64,000 bases of DNA from positions 124,001-188,000 of the forward strand of contig JAWWNJ010000024.1 of the NCBI GenBank assembly GCA_037176885.1, in the 5' to 3' direction. A program made the position numbers and the translations under genes. Shown here piece by piece: positions 12,501 to 24,761 of this stretch (position 1 is the first letter of the stretch; every line of letters starts with the position of its first letter). This stretch comes from Favolaschia claudopus. Taxonomy: Eukaryota > Basidiomycota > Agaricomycetes > Agaricales > Mycenaceae. The notes beneath the pieces were generated by a model that saw only the letters and a program-made list of their open reading frames with translations, made no database searches and had not been told where the DNA came from.

Positions 12501-12803
12501 TGCGGCGCTGAGGACGATGGACTTTTTCTTGAGGTCTTGATGTGAGGTCGAATTCAAACTCCGCTGTCCTGCCCAGTTTCCCACGAGGTCCCATTCCTCT
12601 GTCACGCAGTGTCACGCGCCGCTCAAAGTTCGGTTTAGGAAGTTAGTTCCCAGCTCCTCAAACTATGCAACATTTCCTTTCGCAGCGGAAAAAAAAAAGT
12701 TCAAGAAAACACAACAGCTAGCTACCGTACATCATACATACAGACAGATCAGTACAATACATTTACATTTCCTTGAGCAAAAACCACCCTACAATACGCC
12801 CAC
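12501..12803. promoter_or_regulatory. RPL27 promoter region and 3' end of the Zn2Cys6 gene
   Basis: About 300 bp between the eL27 start codon and the stop codon of the Zn2Cys6 gene. It should contain the RPL27 promoter. A poly-A run on the plus strand at about 12688-12697 (poly-T as read by RPL27) lies about 190 bases upstream of the start. No specific factor site can be named with confidence. Confidence 0.4.
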
Positions 12804-15800
12804 TCAACCCGTCATTAAATCACCCACAAAGTCCTGCCAAATGGAAGACTGCATATTCCCCTCTGGCGACCCAGTCGACGATCTTCGTTGGCCAGGTACA
12901 GGGTTCATATCCAGAATTGGGGCGTTCGAACCGTACACGTCCCCAACAGTCGTCCTGTAATCGTATACGGGGAAGTATTGCGGGAATGTGAGGTTTTGCG
13001 GCGCCCCATTGCCCATTCCGTGCTGCCGCTGCTGCGGTACGGAACCCTGACTCTGGTTTTGTTGGTGATACATCGACTGCTGCGAGTCCATCTGTGTCGG
13101 TGATGAAGACAGATACGTCGACCCATTGCTGTCGGCGTGGTACGAGCTCTGCATGGAGGACATGCCATACATCGATACCGGCGACAAGTCAACATCAACG
13201 TCCGAATAGGAATTGTGTGTTTGTGACTGCGGCGGGAACGAGTTGAGGTATTCCAGAACACCAGGATGCACCTGTTCGTTCAAAGAACCAGGCGAAAGTG
13301 GGAGGGGTACGACGGGATTGTGAGATGTAGGCGAACGATCAAGCAACAGCGGAGAAACTGGTTCCTTCTTCGCCACCAACCGCGTCTTTCCGCCAAGAGT
13401 AGACAACTCGTCATTGTCTTCGGCAGGCGATGGCGAATCCGATGCAATACGCCGCGCGGAAGGCGACAGCTTACCCTTGCGGAAGTCTTCTAGACTGTGG
13501 TGCGCCTTTTCTTGCAAACGGAGCATGATATTCTAGACGGAGACTTTAGTCCGATTATCTTATTTTTAACAGACCCGAGTTTCAAGACTCACAAGAACTT
13601 TAACGGCACGGAAGCCGCGTGCAGCTTTGGAAAATAGCTCGCAAGCTGAGTCAAGCTGTACAAGGGCCGAAGGCGCGAGGCTCATCGACGGACACCGGGT
13701 GACAATACTGCCCAAAATAATTGCGCACGAGAACATATGTGTCCACAGGAACCTATTCAAACCGAACAGTTCAGTCCGTCAATTGCAATCAAGAATTTAG
13801 GGTGACACGCACCAGATCCGCTCACTAGGCTCTTTGAGTTGGCTATGCAAATTGCGCATCAATGCAACGAGGGAGCCCGCGCTACGATACGCCGCGATCA
13901 CAGACGTCCCATAAGGGCTCCCCAACGGGTCTTTCGGATGGTCACTGATCGCGCGGGCAAAGAAGCTACGGTGAAGATACAGTAGATCTGTCAAAAAAAG
14001 CAATGCCGTCAACGCCGACATCCAGCTATCTTTGACCCCGACACATGGCCGGCCTGAAAAAGAACACTCACTCATTTCTCTGATAGCCAATACGATATGC
14101 CGCTGAAGTGTGAGCATGATAGTCTCGGGAAAGCCGCCAGGTCGGGTCTCAGTGTTGCCAAAGCCTGCAACTTGGAGAACCGGCGGGACTGGGAACGCCC
14201 GCATCTTGCGATCGAGTTGCAAGACGGTCGCGTACGTAGGTGTCTTTGCGCCGAAAGCCTGATCGTGCAAAAGGATCATGCATTCGGAGCAGAAGCGGTG
14301 TTTCCACGCATGAACTGGGATTGAGGGGCTCATGTCAGTTACTCAAGCGCGGGAGCAGGAGAAGAAAAGCCGGGGAAGGGAAACCCACAAGCTTGATCAT
14401 CTCCGGGGTCGCTTCCATGCGGCATCTTGCAGTCGACATGTGCTAGTGCGAACGACGTAGGGCGGCCAAACGTTAGGCATTGCCAGGAGTCGTACGTGAA
14501 TAGCTACAATTAAAAATTAATTTTGTTCGGTGGATCAACTGAAAGAATGTCCCACCTCCCAGAAAAGCTCCCGTCTTTTTTGCGTCTCGACGTGATCAAC
14601 CTTCCAACGTCCACTATCGCGATCTGGAAAAGAAATAAGGTGTCAATGGAGTTGGGACCAAGTAAATATGGTGATTTACGTAGTCCAATCTGGAAGGGGC
14701 GAAAAATCGGTGAGCGGAGACGAATAAAGAGGGAGAAAAAGGTTATTCCAACGTACGCTCTGAGCCACCTTGACAGCAATGCCCATTATCGCCCACCGTG
14801 CACCCGAGCCGGTGCCATGACGGTCCGCGAGGAAAAGGTAAAACGCCATTAAAAACTATGGCTGCAATCAGCGACTCCCCCACGGACTCGAAGCCGAGAA
14901 GTAAAAAAACCCACGAGAGATTGTACCGCGGTAATGGTAGGCTGGTCGAAAAATGAGTGCAAGAAGAGCCTGTGTTCATAATAGTTGGATGTTGTGGCCG
15001 CGAAGAAGACAAATGAGCTCACGCTGCACGGGCGAGTTGGTGATACTTCTCGGCCTCCAAATTGTACGCGGGCTCGTTGGTGTTCATGAGAGAACCGATG
15101 GCAAGCACGATAAACATCAGAGAGAGGCGGTGGGCGAAAAGGGGCTGGTCAGTCGGGGCAGCCGCAGTTGGGTCGTAGAATTGCATGTACACCTCGGCCT
15201 CGAAGGCTTCCGGCGATATAGGCGCGTACCTGAGATCAGAGGGGATTAGAAGTCGAAATTGCGGCGGAGGGCATATGAGAAAGTAATCGGCCTACATCCA
15301 TGCAGCGTGAGTGAAGTATATGTCGCGGAGGGCGGCGGCCTTGACTCCGGTAGGGAGATACCAAAAGAGACTGCGAAGGGATTCGCCCTCATGTGCCGGC
15401 GGGGCAATGGGTGAGATGGGGAAGGCAGCAGCCCGGGTGAGGATATGAGGTGGAAGCACGCTCTGCAAGCTCGTGAGGTGGTCATCCTCCGGCTCGTCCT
15501 CCTCCGCCGTTTCGTTCTTGAGAAGTAATAAACGTCAGTTTGGCATTTTCGCGAAGCGCGGGGTGGCGCGCACCTGCAAGAAGTACTATTAACTAAATTA
15601 GCACCTTGCGCGGATGGCGGAAAAAAGAAAGACGAAGAGAACACACCCAAGAGTTGGCGGTGGTGCCAAAGTATTTGGCGCTGCCGGATAAGGTGATGGA
15701 CAGAGAGCCAAAGGCATCGACAACATCGGGGTTGTGCTCCTCCTCTTTTACGGCCTGACCCTGAGGTAAATTGCGGAAAGCAGGAACTTCACGTTGAAGA

Positions 15801-16516
15801 GGCATCTTTAGGCGGAGGAGCTCCTCGGAGAGCAAAGGATGCTGTTCGGTGGACAGATGTGCATGGGAGGTTCGCAAGCCATCCTCTAATTCTCGGACGC
15901 GGTTCGCGAGTTCTTGAATTTTCTCGTGCAGTTCCTGGGTCGAGGCGAGAACGAACCTGGACACGGAAGGGTCAGATCTTACGAATCGAAAATTAATTGA
16001 TACGTACCGATTTCCCTGGCCAGTGGTGAGGGAGCCCTAGCATCGACAAGGTTGATATCAGCTGTGGGATGATTCCGGAAGTAGTCAACGGCGTACATCG
16101 GGACATATTGCACCACATCCACGCTAGAATGGCGGCATTGAAGAGCGGCGTATTAGTCTAAGATTACACTGACCTTAACGCAGGAGCCGCAAGGAATGGA
16201 ACGGTCGCAGCGCAACTTTAGTCTGGTAAATAAGCGAGAGAAATGTCATCGGCGACGGAAGCAAATTAGGCGATCACGGACGCACCGTCTGCACTCGGCA
16301 CAACTGTGCAACCACGAAGGACAAGATGATGAGCAGACCAGCACTTGCGCGTCGAAGAGATCCATACCTGCGCGTTTTTCCGATTATTTTTCACGCACAA
16401 GACGAGCAGAAATGGCGGCGGACGTACCTTAGGCGAGTTGCACCCTTTCTACGCTTCTTTGTGAGCCCATCGTTGGGGCTGGGAGGGCCCTCGCGCTTGA
16501 GGGGAGAGGCGGACAT
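12804..16516 (-). CDS. Zn2Cys6 fungal transcription factor
   Basis: Eighteen exons give 871 residues: 16516-16428, 16303-16286, 16222-16174, 16133 region (16123-16097), 16036-16008, 15956-15647, 15585-15574, 15516-15296, 15229-15023, 14969-14915, 14855-14757, 14689-14680, 14623-14556, 14503-14389, 14314-14072, 13987-13813, 13752-13593 and 13532-12804. A basic N-terminus leads into the binuclear zinc cluster CAECRR...LRCDR...CGSC...CGAIC, which is assembled from four tiny exons. A short coiled coil follows (residues about 75-110), then the fungal-specific middle homology domain with GLHRDSGRW, FTYDSWQ and AHVDCKMPH. The Ser/Gln-rich C-terminus ends WQDFVGDLM, typical of this family in agaricomycetes. 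Exons of 18, 12 and 10 bases are all needed to keep conserved protein sequence. Regulatory target is unknown. The protein is expected in the nucleus. Confidence 0.92.
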
Positions 16517-18160
16517 GGGTTGGATGGTGGTGGTATGAGGGGAAGGAGGGTGAGTGGCTATCAATAAGAATTCGGGTTACAGTATTACTTTAGCTTCCAC
16601 TGACAGCGAATCCTTTCCTTATCCAATCTCTGGCCTTTCACTACTAGATCCTGCTCACCCCCAACAACCACAACCCGCGAAACTCTACTGAGCCTTTACT
16701 GAGCCTATTCCCTTGCGGATCGATTGCTGAACATCCTGCATGTAGACCCGGTCTCCAACACTATCCTCGTCTAGTCTACAGCCAACTTGGGCGGATATGA
16801 ACACTATTTTTACTCTGGCTGTTTTTCTGGGCTTTAAAACGCGTCAATCGAGCGCGCCAAAACCATTTCTTCATCCAAGTAACCTGCCAGAAACGAGCCC
16901 TGGACCCAACACGCCGCCGTATGGCTGTTCTACAACTTTCTGCACCTCCGTCACTCTCGGGTCACCCACTACACGCACATGAGATCACCTTCGCTGACTG
17001 ACAGACGAATCCCTGTCCGCCCTTCCCCTCGCCAACGCGTCTCCCAATGATATTTTCCTTCTTTCTCTTCAACCTCCTTGAATCTCGGACCTTCTCCCGA
17101 CAATCTCGGACTCGCAGCTATCGACGACATTCTCACCACGACCATGAGTCTCGATTCAATTATCTGACAGACAGATTATAACTGGCAATACCGGCCATGC
17201 GCGCCGTGTTGACAGCTTTCATGGAAGACCTTCGCGTCTGACGGCAAGTAGGCACATATCAGGTCCATATCCCGACAACATTCCCACTCGGAAAAACACT
17301 CCATGGTCCTCTTCTTACAGTCACCGTACATAGACGCGTACAAACGCGGGAGAACGCTCTAAATCACCGGTCATTCATCTCCTTTCCCCGCATACCTCAC
17401 TTTCATCCGTTAACAAATAACGTTGAACCGACCGGTAAGTAGATTATTCCGCTTCTACCAATCCTGGTTGGCTGATGGTCGCCGTTAGATCCTTCAAACA
17501 ACCTGCAATGGACCGGACGCTGGCGGGAACGGGACACATCCCATTCCAGGAAACATCATTTCCATTTTCGTCTTGCCTCTCCCTTTTGAACTTCATTGCA
17601 AATTGACATCTGGTTCCGTGTTGCGACGCCGTTAATGCCAATATGCAACTCGGGCGGTCCATTCGACGAGTTGAGACGCCAATGCACCTTTTTGGAGCCA
17701 ATTCCAGACAACTGCGGAATCTGAGGGTGCCGGCGCAACTTGACCGCGCAAGTGTGTCCCTTTTCACTGGCTTGGACTGTTAGTGCGGCACTCAACTCCA
17801 ACAATCCATAATTTCCGAGCATTTATATGTAGCTAGCCTGTAGAATACAATGCATGTACGCTGATCAAGTCTCGCCTACAGTAAAACACGAAAGAATGTA
17901 GTACTCGAATGGATGGATATACAATCATGAGTGGCATCGACAAAGCTCGTCGTCATAGTCATCGACGTCGTGTGTGGCATTAGAAATAATAAGATACTTA
18001 GGAGGTTGGAATTTCTAGGATGGATGGTCTGTTGCATGAGGGATGAATGAGATGAGATATAGGAAACGAGTCATGACGCGTGCCGAAGCAAGCAGATAAT
18101 AATGCATGCTCAACGAACCGTCCAGACTTGACACAAGCCGGGCGAATGCTGTTGAAATAA
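16517..18160. other. Long intergenic region with one weak reading frame
   Basis: About 1.64 kb. The left part should be the promoter and leader of the Zn2Cys6 gene, with CT-rich stretches at 16600-16760 and 17010-17110. On the minus strand, 17822-17556 has an open frame starting MLGNYGLLELSAALTV and ending after NQMSICNEVQ. A different frame (to 17444) carries on with Trp and Cys residues. I could not find a splice that joins them and do not recognise the sequence, so I do not call a gene. The right end is 3' untranslated sequence of the coiled-coil gene. Confidence 0.4.
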
Positions 18161-19732
18161 TCAGATGGCCATTGCGCCGACCGAAGGCGTACTCCGCAAG
18201 CTCAGAGCATCATCCATCTGCAGCTGCGTATGCGACACCTCTTTCATAACCTCCGTCCTCCCGCTGTCCAAATCCGGGCTGCCATTGCCCGTCTTGATCA
18301 GCACATCAGGCCCGCCCGCACCTTGTTGACTCGTCGGGCTGATAGGCTCCGCAAGCGACGATGCATCGGAAACACTATACACCGAGTCCCGTGCCAGCCG
18401 CGGCGCCGGCTGTGTCTGCAGCGGCGCAGGTGACGATGCGACGGACGACACGCTCGCTCGCGAATTGAAGAAACCAGTCAGCTTGCGCGTGAGCGGCGCA
18501 CCGGGTCCACTAACAGGATTAGGCGGAGGGTTTGTTGCAACAACCGTGGGGGGCATGACGGGTGACGCTGTGACGTCCGACGCAGGTCCCGGCGCCGTCT
18601 TCACAGATGTGTCAACCTTCCATAGTTTGAACCCTCCCCATCCGCTAGCGGTCTTCTTATGTCCCGGGGAAGCCTCCTCGCCCCCTGTCGTCGTCGCAGG
18701 GAGCGGCGGAAGTTTCACGGCGCTGCCGCCCGCGCCCATGTTGTTCTCTGCAATGAACTCCCGTAAAGCACCAACACACGTCTCGCTTGCCTCGCGTGCT
18801 TCGTTCGCTTCAGTAAGCTCGTGGCGCGTCTCTTCGAGTGTTGCCTGCAGCGTGCGCACCTCCTTGCGGAGTTTCTCGAGTTCGTCGGGTGAGGTGATGT
18901 CAGTTTGCGAAGAAGTTTGCGAAGAAGAGCGGAGGGTCAAGGGAGGATTTTGAGGCGGAGAGCCGGAGGAGCGACCAAAGAAACCAGATAAACGTTTGTT
19001 ATTATTGGATGCAGGTAGCGGCTGGGAGGCGATGCTAAAGGAACTGCGCTCAGAAGTGGGGCTGCTGGGATGATCGACATATGTGTCGGAGACAGAGGAT
19101 ATCCGGTGGTGGCCGTTCGCCCGTAAGGAGTTGGCGGCGAAGGTACCAGTGAGGGGTGTGAATGAAGCGCGACGGGAAGAGGGGGGTCCCAAGGCGAAAG
19201 CTGAAGGGGCATTGGCACGATTCGTGTCCAACGCGGAAGGTTGTCTCCGGCTTTCTGCCTGAAGCCGCATCAAACCCCGTCTACGGGATGTTTAGCCCAT
19301 GATACTTGTAACAAGAGGGAAATCTGACCTGCTCTCTTCTACCTTTGTGCGCAGTAATGAGATTGCTTCCGTGTCGTCCTTGTTCTGCCTCCGGGCTTCT
19401 GAAAGGGCTTCATCCAGGTCCATTGCCTTGTCAGTGATATGCTGAAGGGCATCCTGGAGTTCAGCCTCTTTTTTATGTGCCGTGTCGATGAGAACGACGA
19501 GATCGTCGCGTTCTTTGGTCATGTCTGCTAGTTGGTGGCGTAGACCGCTTATAATGTGGGCGAGGACATGGGGGTCGATATCGGGGAGCTTGAAAGGCAT
19601 ATCCATGCTGGGGCGTTGTTGATGAGATTGAGCCGGGTTTGCGGGAGTGGGAAGGGGGGACTCCATGTCGAGCTGGTGCTCGAGCTCGAGACTCAGGTCG
19701 ATGGAATAGCGGTTAGGTTTGTCGTCGGCCAT
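18161..19732 (-). CDS. Coiled-coil, Ser/Pro-rich protein
   Basis: Two exons, 19732-19329 and 19280-18161, separated by a 48-base GT-AG intron, give 507 residues. Two coiled-coil segments are visible: residues about 55-135 (HQLADMTKERDDLVVL, then a run rich in Glu, Lys, Ala and Gln) and a second near residues 265-310 (ELEKLRKEVRTLQATLEE). Between and after them the chain is rich in Ser, Pro and Thr. The motif RLSGFF and its relative KLTGFF occur twice, each with FGR or FNS after it; these repeated short motifs may be docking or phosphorylation sites. No catalytic domain is seen. I do not recognise the family beyond fungal cytoplasmic coiled-coil proteins. Confidence 0.75.
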
Positions 19733-20761
19733 GGCGTTGGTGGTGGTTCATGCAAGAGAGTGAAAGAGTTGGATTTGGCGAAACGCAAAGTAGTAGCACT
19801 GGTCACTAGGGGCTAGCCGAGCATTTACACCTGTCACATGTGACATCAATCTACCTTGTGCTTATCCTCGTCGACGTTGTCGACCGCTTGACATCGCGAT
19901 AGATAGCGAGCGCAACGTGCCCCTCCCCCCGACTCAACTTAGCCATGACCGCGCCCTGAGCTGCTGTTGTTACTACTAGCCTAGTTGAACTTCTGTTCTT
20001 CAATACACCACACGTTGCACTTTATTTGCCTCTGCCGAACGCTAGCAACCGGGTTGACCGACCCTCTCGTCAGTCACCGTGAAGCGCAGAAGTTTCTTTT
20101 CACCGGTCTGGAACCCTCGGACCACGCAGAAGCGTTCCGGTTCACGTCTGCAGGCAGCTGCAGGCTCGATATCCCGAGGACTCTATAATCGCGCAGAAAG
20201 TTCGGCAACTATCTGCCACCGTACAGTTGCTCGACATTGACATAGTCAAGACATAGACTTGCGGTTTATTTCCCGGAAACTAGGTCACTATCGGTGTGTC
20301 GCTAGCCCGCTCTCATATCACGGTCTCTGCCACATCCAAGTTGCTGGCCCTCCTTAAGTTTCCACCAACGCTCGAACTCTTTTGCCCCACAACTAGTTTG
20401 TGAACGAACGCTTTGAAGGGTGTCTTAGAGTGTCTTGCAGACTTGGTAGGCGACATTGATGCCAGAGTCATAGTTCCCATGGATGTAGGTCCCCGACTTT
20501 AAGCAAGGTTGAAGCAAGGACAAGAACATCGATTCAAATTTTGGAATCCAGCCACATTTTGCCGAACATTCTTCTATTTCATTTCTGCCATCTTTCTTCC
20601 TTCGCAGCGCGGCATCCCTAATCTCGACTCTCACTCTGTTCCTTTCCTCGTTCCGGGTTCATAGCTTTGTCAGCAAATCACTTATTAAGCCAGCGAAATC
20701 GCCATCCTTTAAAGAGGAGCACCTCAGGGCCAAATGCGTCTCGAATTCCAATCGCGCAAAG
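19733..20761. other. Divergent promoter region
   Basis: About 1.03 kb between the coiled-coil gene (leftward) and the old yellow enzyme gene (rightward). It should hold both promoters. It contains a CACATGTGACAT palindrome-like element near 19834-19845 and a CA/CT-rich stretch. No convincing reading frame, tRNA or repeat was found. Confidence 0.45.
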
Positions 20762-22397
20762 ATGGTATTACTCAATCTTGGTGTACCCGGGGCACGCGAA
20801 TTCTATCCGCTGAATGAACCAGCAATCGGAACTCGTGTGGTACGTCAATAATATAAGTGTCGTATGTGTCTCAACCTTCGTGCGCAGGGTGGCGAGCTGC
20901 CAGAACTATTCAAACCCATCGAAATCAAAGGTGTAACGTTCAAGAACAGAATATTCCTGGCATGTGTATCATTTCTGCCCATACTCTTTCCACTGAAGAC
21001 AAATAAATCAGTCCCCGATGGGCCAATTCAGGTGAATAAAACCAGGTTCTAAGTAAATTTTGCTCAGAAGCAATAGCTCTTCCGATGGGCATGCGACCGA
21101 CTGGCATCTAGTTCACATCGGGGCAAGTATTATGACCACTACGCATCAATACTGCCTGATTCCAACACGAGTAGGGCTACGCAACTCGCGGAGTAGGAGC
21201 ACTATGCATGGAAGCTACTGCCGTCGTTCCCGAAGGACGATGCAGTCCAGAAGACTCTGTAATTCATTTCACCGTCATCCAGATCACGGCGGAAACTCTG
21301 ACTCACTGTATTCCAGGGTCTCTGGACTGACAGTCAAATAGCACCCTTGAAACGCGTCGTCGACTTTTGCCACAGCCACGGAACCAAAATCGGCATTCAG
21401 CTCTACCATACCGGCCGCAAGGCATCGATGTACGCTCGCTGGGTCAAAGAAAAAGACTCTTCGTTCGTTGCGCAGGAGAATGAACGCGGATGGCCGAACA
21501 ATGGTTTACCTCACGCCTGCTGTGCTGATCCCCTTCTGACGGCGCGTCGTTTATTTTTTGCAGTATTTGCACCAAGCGCAATTCCTATGTCAGATAGACA
21601 TGCCATGCCGAAAGCTATGACCGAACAAGATATGCAACATGTCGAAGACGCGTTCGCCGCAGCCACTGTACGGTGCAGAAAAGCTGGGTGTCAGTGCTTT
21701 CTGTCTGTGTACGAATAATCCAACTAATGATATTTCAACACACAGTCGACTTCATCGAGATCCACGCAGCTCACGGTTACCTCCTCCACCAATTCGTCTC
21801 CCCGCTCTCCAATCTCCGCACCGACCAATACGGCGGCTCCCTCGAAAACCGCCTGCGCTACCCTCTCCGCGTTCTCCAGCGCATACGCCAAGAATGGCAA
21901 GACAAGCCCCTCTTTATTCGTATCAGCGCCACAGATTGGGCGGAAGGCCCTGAAAAATCTGACGATGGCACCTGGCTGCAATGGGGCTTAGAGCAAAGTA
22001 ATATATGGGTCACGAAGATGATCGAATTGGGCGTGGTAGACTTGCTAGACTGCAGCAGTGGCGGACTTTGGGCCAAGCAACTCATTCCGACGTTTCCCGC
22101 AACCCACGGGTACCAGGTACATTGAATTGCATATCTGTTTCGTGCCTAAACTTCACTGATACCTCGCCTCGACAGGTACATTTGGCCGAAGCCATCAAAA
22201 AAGCCCACCCCTCCCTCATCGTCGCAGCCGTCGGCACTATCACGGATCCTGTACTGGCCGAATCTTACTTGAAGAACGGGAAGGCGGATGTGGTGTTTCT
22301 GGCTAGAGGGCTGATGCGCGATCCGTACTGGGTTATGAATGCTGCAAAAGCACTGGGAGTTGAGGTCAAGCAGGCGAATCAGTATGGAGATGCCTGA
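20762..22397 (+). CDS. Old yellow enzyme (NADH:flavin oxidoreductase, YqjM type)
   Basis: Nine exons give 403 residues: 20762-20839, 20888-20959, 21012-21031, 21071-21122, 21175-21258, 21317-21503, 21564-21689, 21746-22116 and 22176-22397. The product is an FMN-dependent ene-reductase of the TIM-barrel OYE family. Motifs include [16 protein letters not shown] at the barrel entry, [35 protein letters not shown] (substrate-binding His residues), YGGSLENR, and the phosphate-binding VGTITDP...[10 protein letters not shown]. Two introns have GC donors: 20960-21011 (GCATGT) and 21123-21174 (GCAAGT). Using them restores SPMGQF and GYATRGVG, which are conserved; without them the region reads as a broken gene. 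Exon 4 can also start at 21068 (tandem CAGAAG acceptor). Substrate is unknown; the family reduces activated alkenes using NADPH. Confidence 0.9.
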
Positions 22398-22598
22398 TAC
22401 TCTTGTTACCGAAATGTAGAGAGAAGCAGAAGAACTTCGCCCTAGGCTTGTAACTACTGGACAGATTGTTCAGTCAGCTTGGAAGCATGAAGTTAGGGTA
22501 TTTGCTCGTGTTGCATGTATACCCGTCAAAGATCCACCGAAAAATTCGAATGATTTGTTGTTCAACGGACACTAATCAAGCTGCCATTGACTTCGACT

Positions 22599-24761
22599 CT
22601 AACAAATCACTGCGACTCCATCCGCCCACTCGCTTAATCCGGACATAACCTGATCAACAACCTGCGAACCACCGTCATCGTCGCTGATTTAGATCTCGTG
22701 AAAACACAGAAATACAAAACGAAAACCTGACGTACCGCAGGAGGGACACCAGGGAGACATGGGCGCCCAAATCCAGCAGTTCCATGGCAGTAGACTCGTG
22801 GAGAGCAAGCTTTCCTACCAGCTGGCAGGTGTACTTGCGCACCGTCGTGCTTGTTGATCGAAGGAACCTCAAGATGTGGCGCGTCGCGTTTGCTTTCACG
22901 ACCGCCTGAGCACCGTCTGGCCGACTCGCAATATGGTATAATGTGTACATGGCCCATGCTGCATCACGCTGCAGGCCATGCTCATCGATGTCACTAAAAG
23001 TTGGTCTGGTCAGAAGAGTGGTAGAACATCCAAAGTTAACTCAACAAAAGTGATACCAGCCCCATGCACAATTTCAAATCGGAAACAGCTGATGCGGTTG
23101 ACTCGCAAACTGCGAGAGTTGCGATTAAGAGACAAGTGTGCTTTCGGAGGAAGGGGATTGGCGAATCTAGTAATCTCAACATCTGACGCACGCCATTCGT
23201 ATCGACAATCGCCCTCGCGCCACCAGTCGATTCCGTCATTCGACACAAGGGCAGCACGAGTCCTTCGTCGTCCCCCAGTGCAACACTGAGTGCGCGTAAG
23301 AGCGTCTCAATCCAAGACGGATTGGAAGACCCACAGCAGAAAGAATTTCTTCACAGTACTAGTGAGCATAGCCGTGGTTTTATACCTTGCTATTATGCTC
23401 CAAGTTGACAGTCCCACAATCTGGCTTGGAAGGTCGGGTAGATTCGAAACGTGCGTTGTGAACCCCGCATCGACGACAGCTTCTGCTCCGTCGACCCATC
23501 TCGCTATCTGATCCAGCATCGCCATGGCCCATATGACTACATTCGGATTGTCGTCGCTGTAGTGTCAGTGTTATCAGGTGAACCCAAATCGACCTATGAA
23601 ACAGGCAAGAACTCACTACAAGAGAGCCACAAGTCGCTCACACATCCTCAAGTCCAATAGGATGGGAACAGTGCACTGGTCCCTTGCAAGTTGACCCACC
23701 AATTTGCAAGTCCTCATCAGAGATTCACGGTCTTCAGATTTGAACAACTCCAACAAGTAATCGATTGCCCGGGGATCACCAACGGGCCGAGCTTGGCTGT
23801 CGAGCAACTCCGCAACTTTTGACAGAGCTAACTGAGCTGGCTGGATAGTGCTGGCGTCTCCGTCGCTGAAGCAAAGCCTTATGACCATAGCAAAACACAC
23901 AAAACTGAGTGCACCCACCACAAAAGCGCCATGAGTGGACCCCACGGGCTGATTGCTAATACCGCTAGAGCTGTGGACTCTTGACCAGCGAGACTAGCTA
24001 GAAGCTCGCATGTCCACCCTTGAGTAAGGGCGTCAGAGGATGTAAGCAATTCTAGAGCGTGGTCCAGCGCCTTAGCCTCCACGATAGCCTCGGCTCCATC
24101 TTCATATCGTGCAATGGCAGATAATGCATACATGGCGAGGGCAACGACTTTTGATTTCCCGCCACTGAAAAGAAAAGATGAGAGGTACGCAAAGCATGAC
24201 GGGTGCTGACTTGCCGCAAGAGGAATACCAGTTGCAGACACGGCTTGAGTTTCAGAACATCCGGTGCAGTGCCCCTATGATTGGCTAGGTTCCCCAAAAG
24301 CCTACAGCAAGATTGTTCCATTCTGGCGTCGCAGCACTCGAGCATTGATTTGATGTCCAATAAAATAGGTGAACCGGCGACAGCGCGCGCGTCGGTCTCA
24401 TCAGAAAGACTTCGAGCAGCCAATTCCGCTACGATAGCAGCTTTCGTCGAAAACGCAATCAAGTTGGATCTACACAATCAGATGATGCTCAAGCCGTGAG
24501 ACCTGAGTTGACGTACGGGAAAAACGACGAGTAGACCTCCAACACTGCGTCAGACAGTGGGCTATATCGGTTTTTCGCAAGTAAGTCCAAAGCTTGGCGG
24601 TGGTGAAGATATCTGAGAAGAGGCTTGGTCGCTGTATGGAGGTTGATTGTTGGACCATGTAGGCCAGGATTGCTGTCAGACCACCAGCTATAGATGCTTG
24701 GTCGCGATTCCTGGCGTGTCAAGGGCTGCATGGGCTGCATGAAGGAAGAGTAGGGGAGCAA
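22599..24761 (-). CDS. Armadillo-repeat protein, copy 2
   Basis: Eight exons: 24761-24517, 24469-24215, 24164-23919, 23865-23617, 23556-23335, 23285-23046, 22993-22736 and 22683-22599, giving 599 residues (start at 24740 is also possible). The N-terminus RPSIYSWWSDSNPGLHGPT matches copy 1 at 8.9 kb, and the middle exons are again one ARM-type repeat each, all multiples of three with phase-2 introns. Intron 24165-24214 has a GC donor (GCAAGT). Two repeats are worn: exon 5 loses the usual LPLLR end, and exon 6 needs a donor inside the LLL run. The last exon is short and ends after one repeat start. The gene lies tail-to-tail with the old yellow enzyme gene. Function unknown; a protein-binding scaffold is inferred. 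Confidence 0.78.

Noticed and set aside
18465..18953. 162-codon open frame on the plus strand
   Set aside because: Antisense to the coiled-coil protein gene, Ser/Val-rich, no domain or splice support.
20762..21350. First impression that the old yellow enzyme gene is broken
   Set aside because: The stops and frame breaks disappear once two GC-donor introns and a 20-base exon are used; the conserved motifs then read through without a gap.
12804..22397. A biosynthetic gene cluster (transcription factor plus old yellow enzyme)
   Set aside because: No backbone synthase, terpene cyclase or transporter lies nearby, and the genes between and around them are housekeeping.
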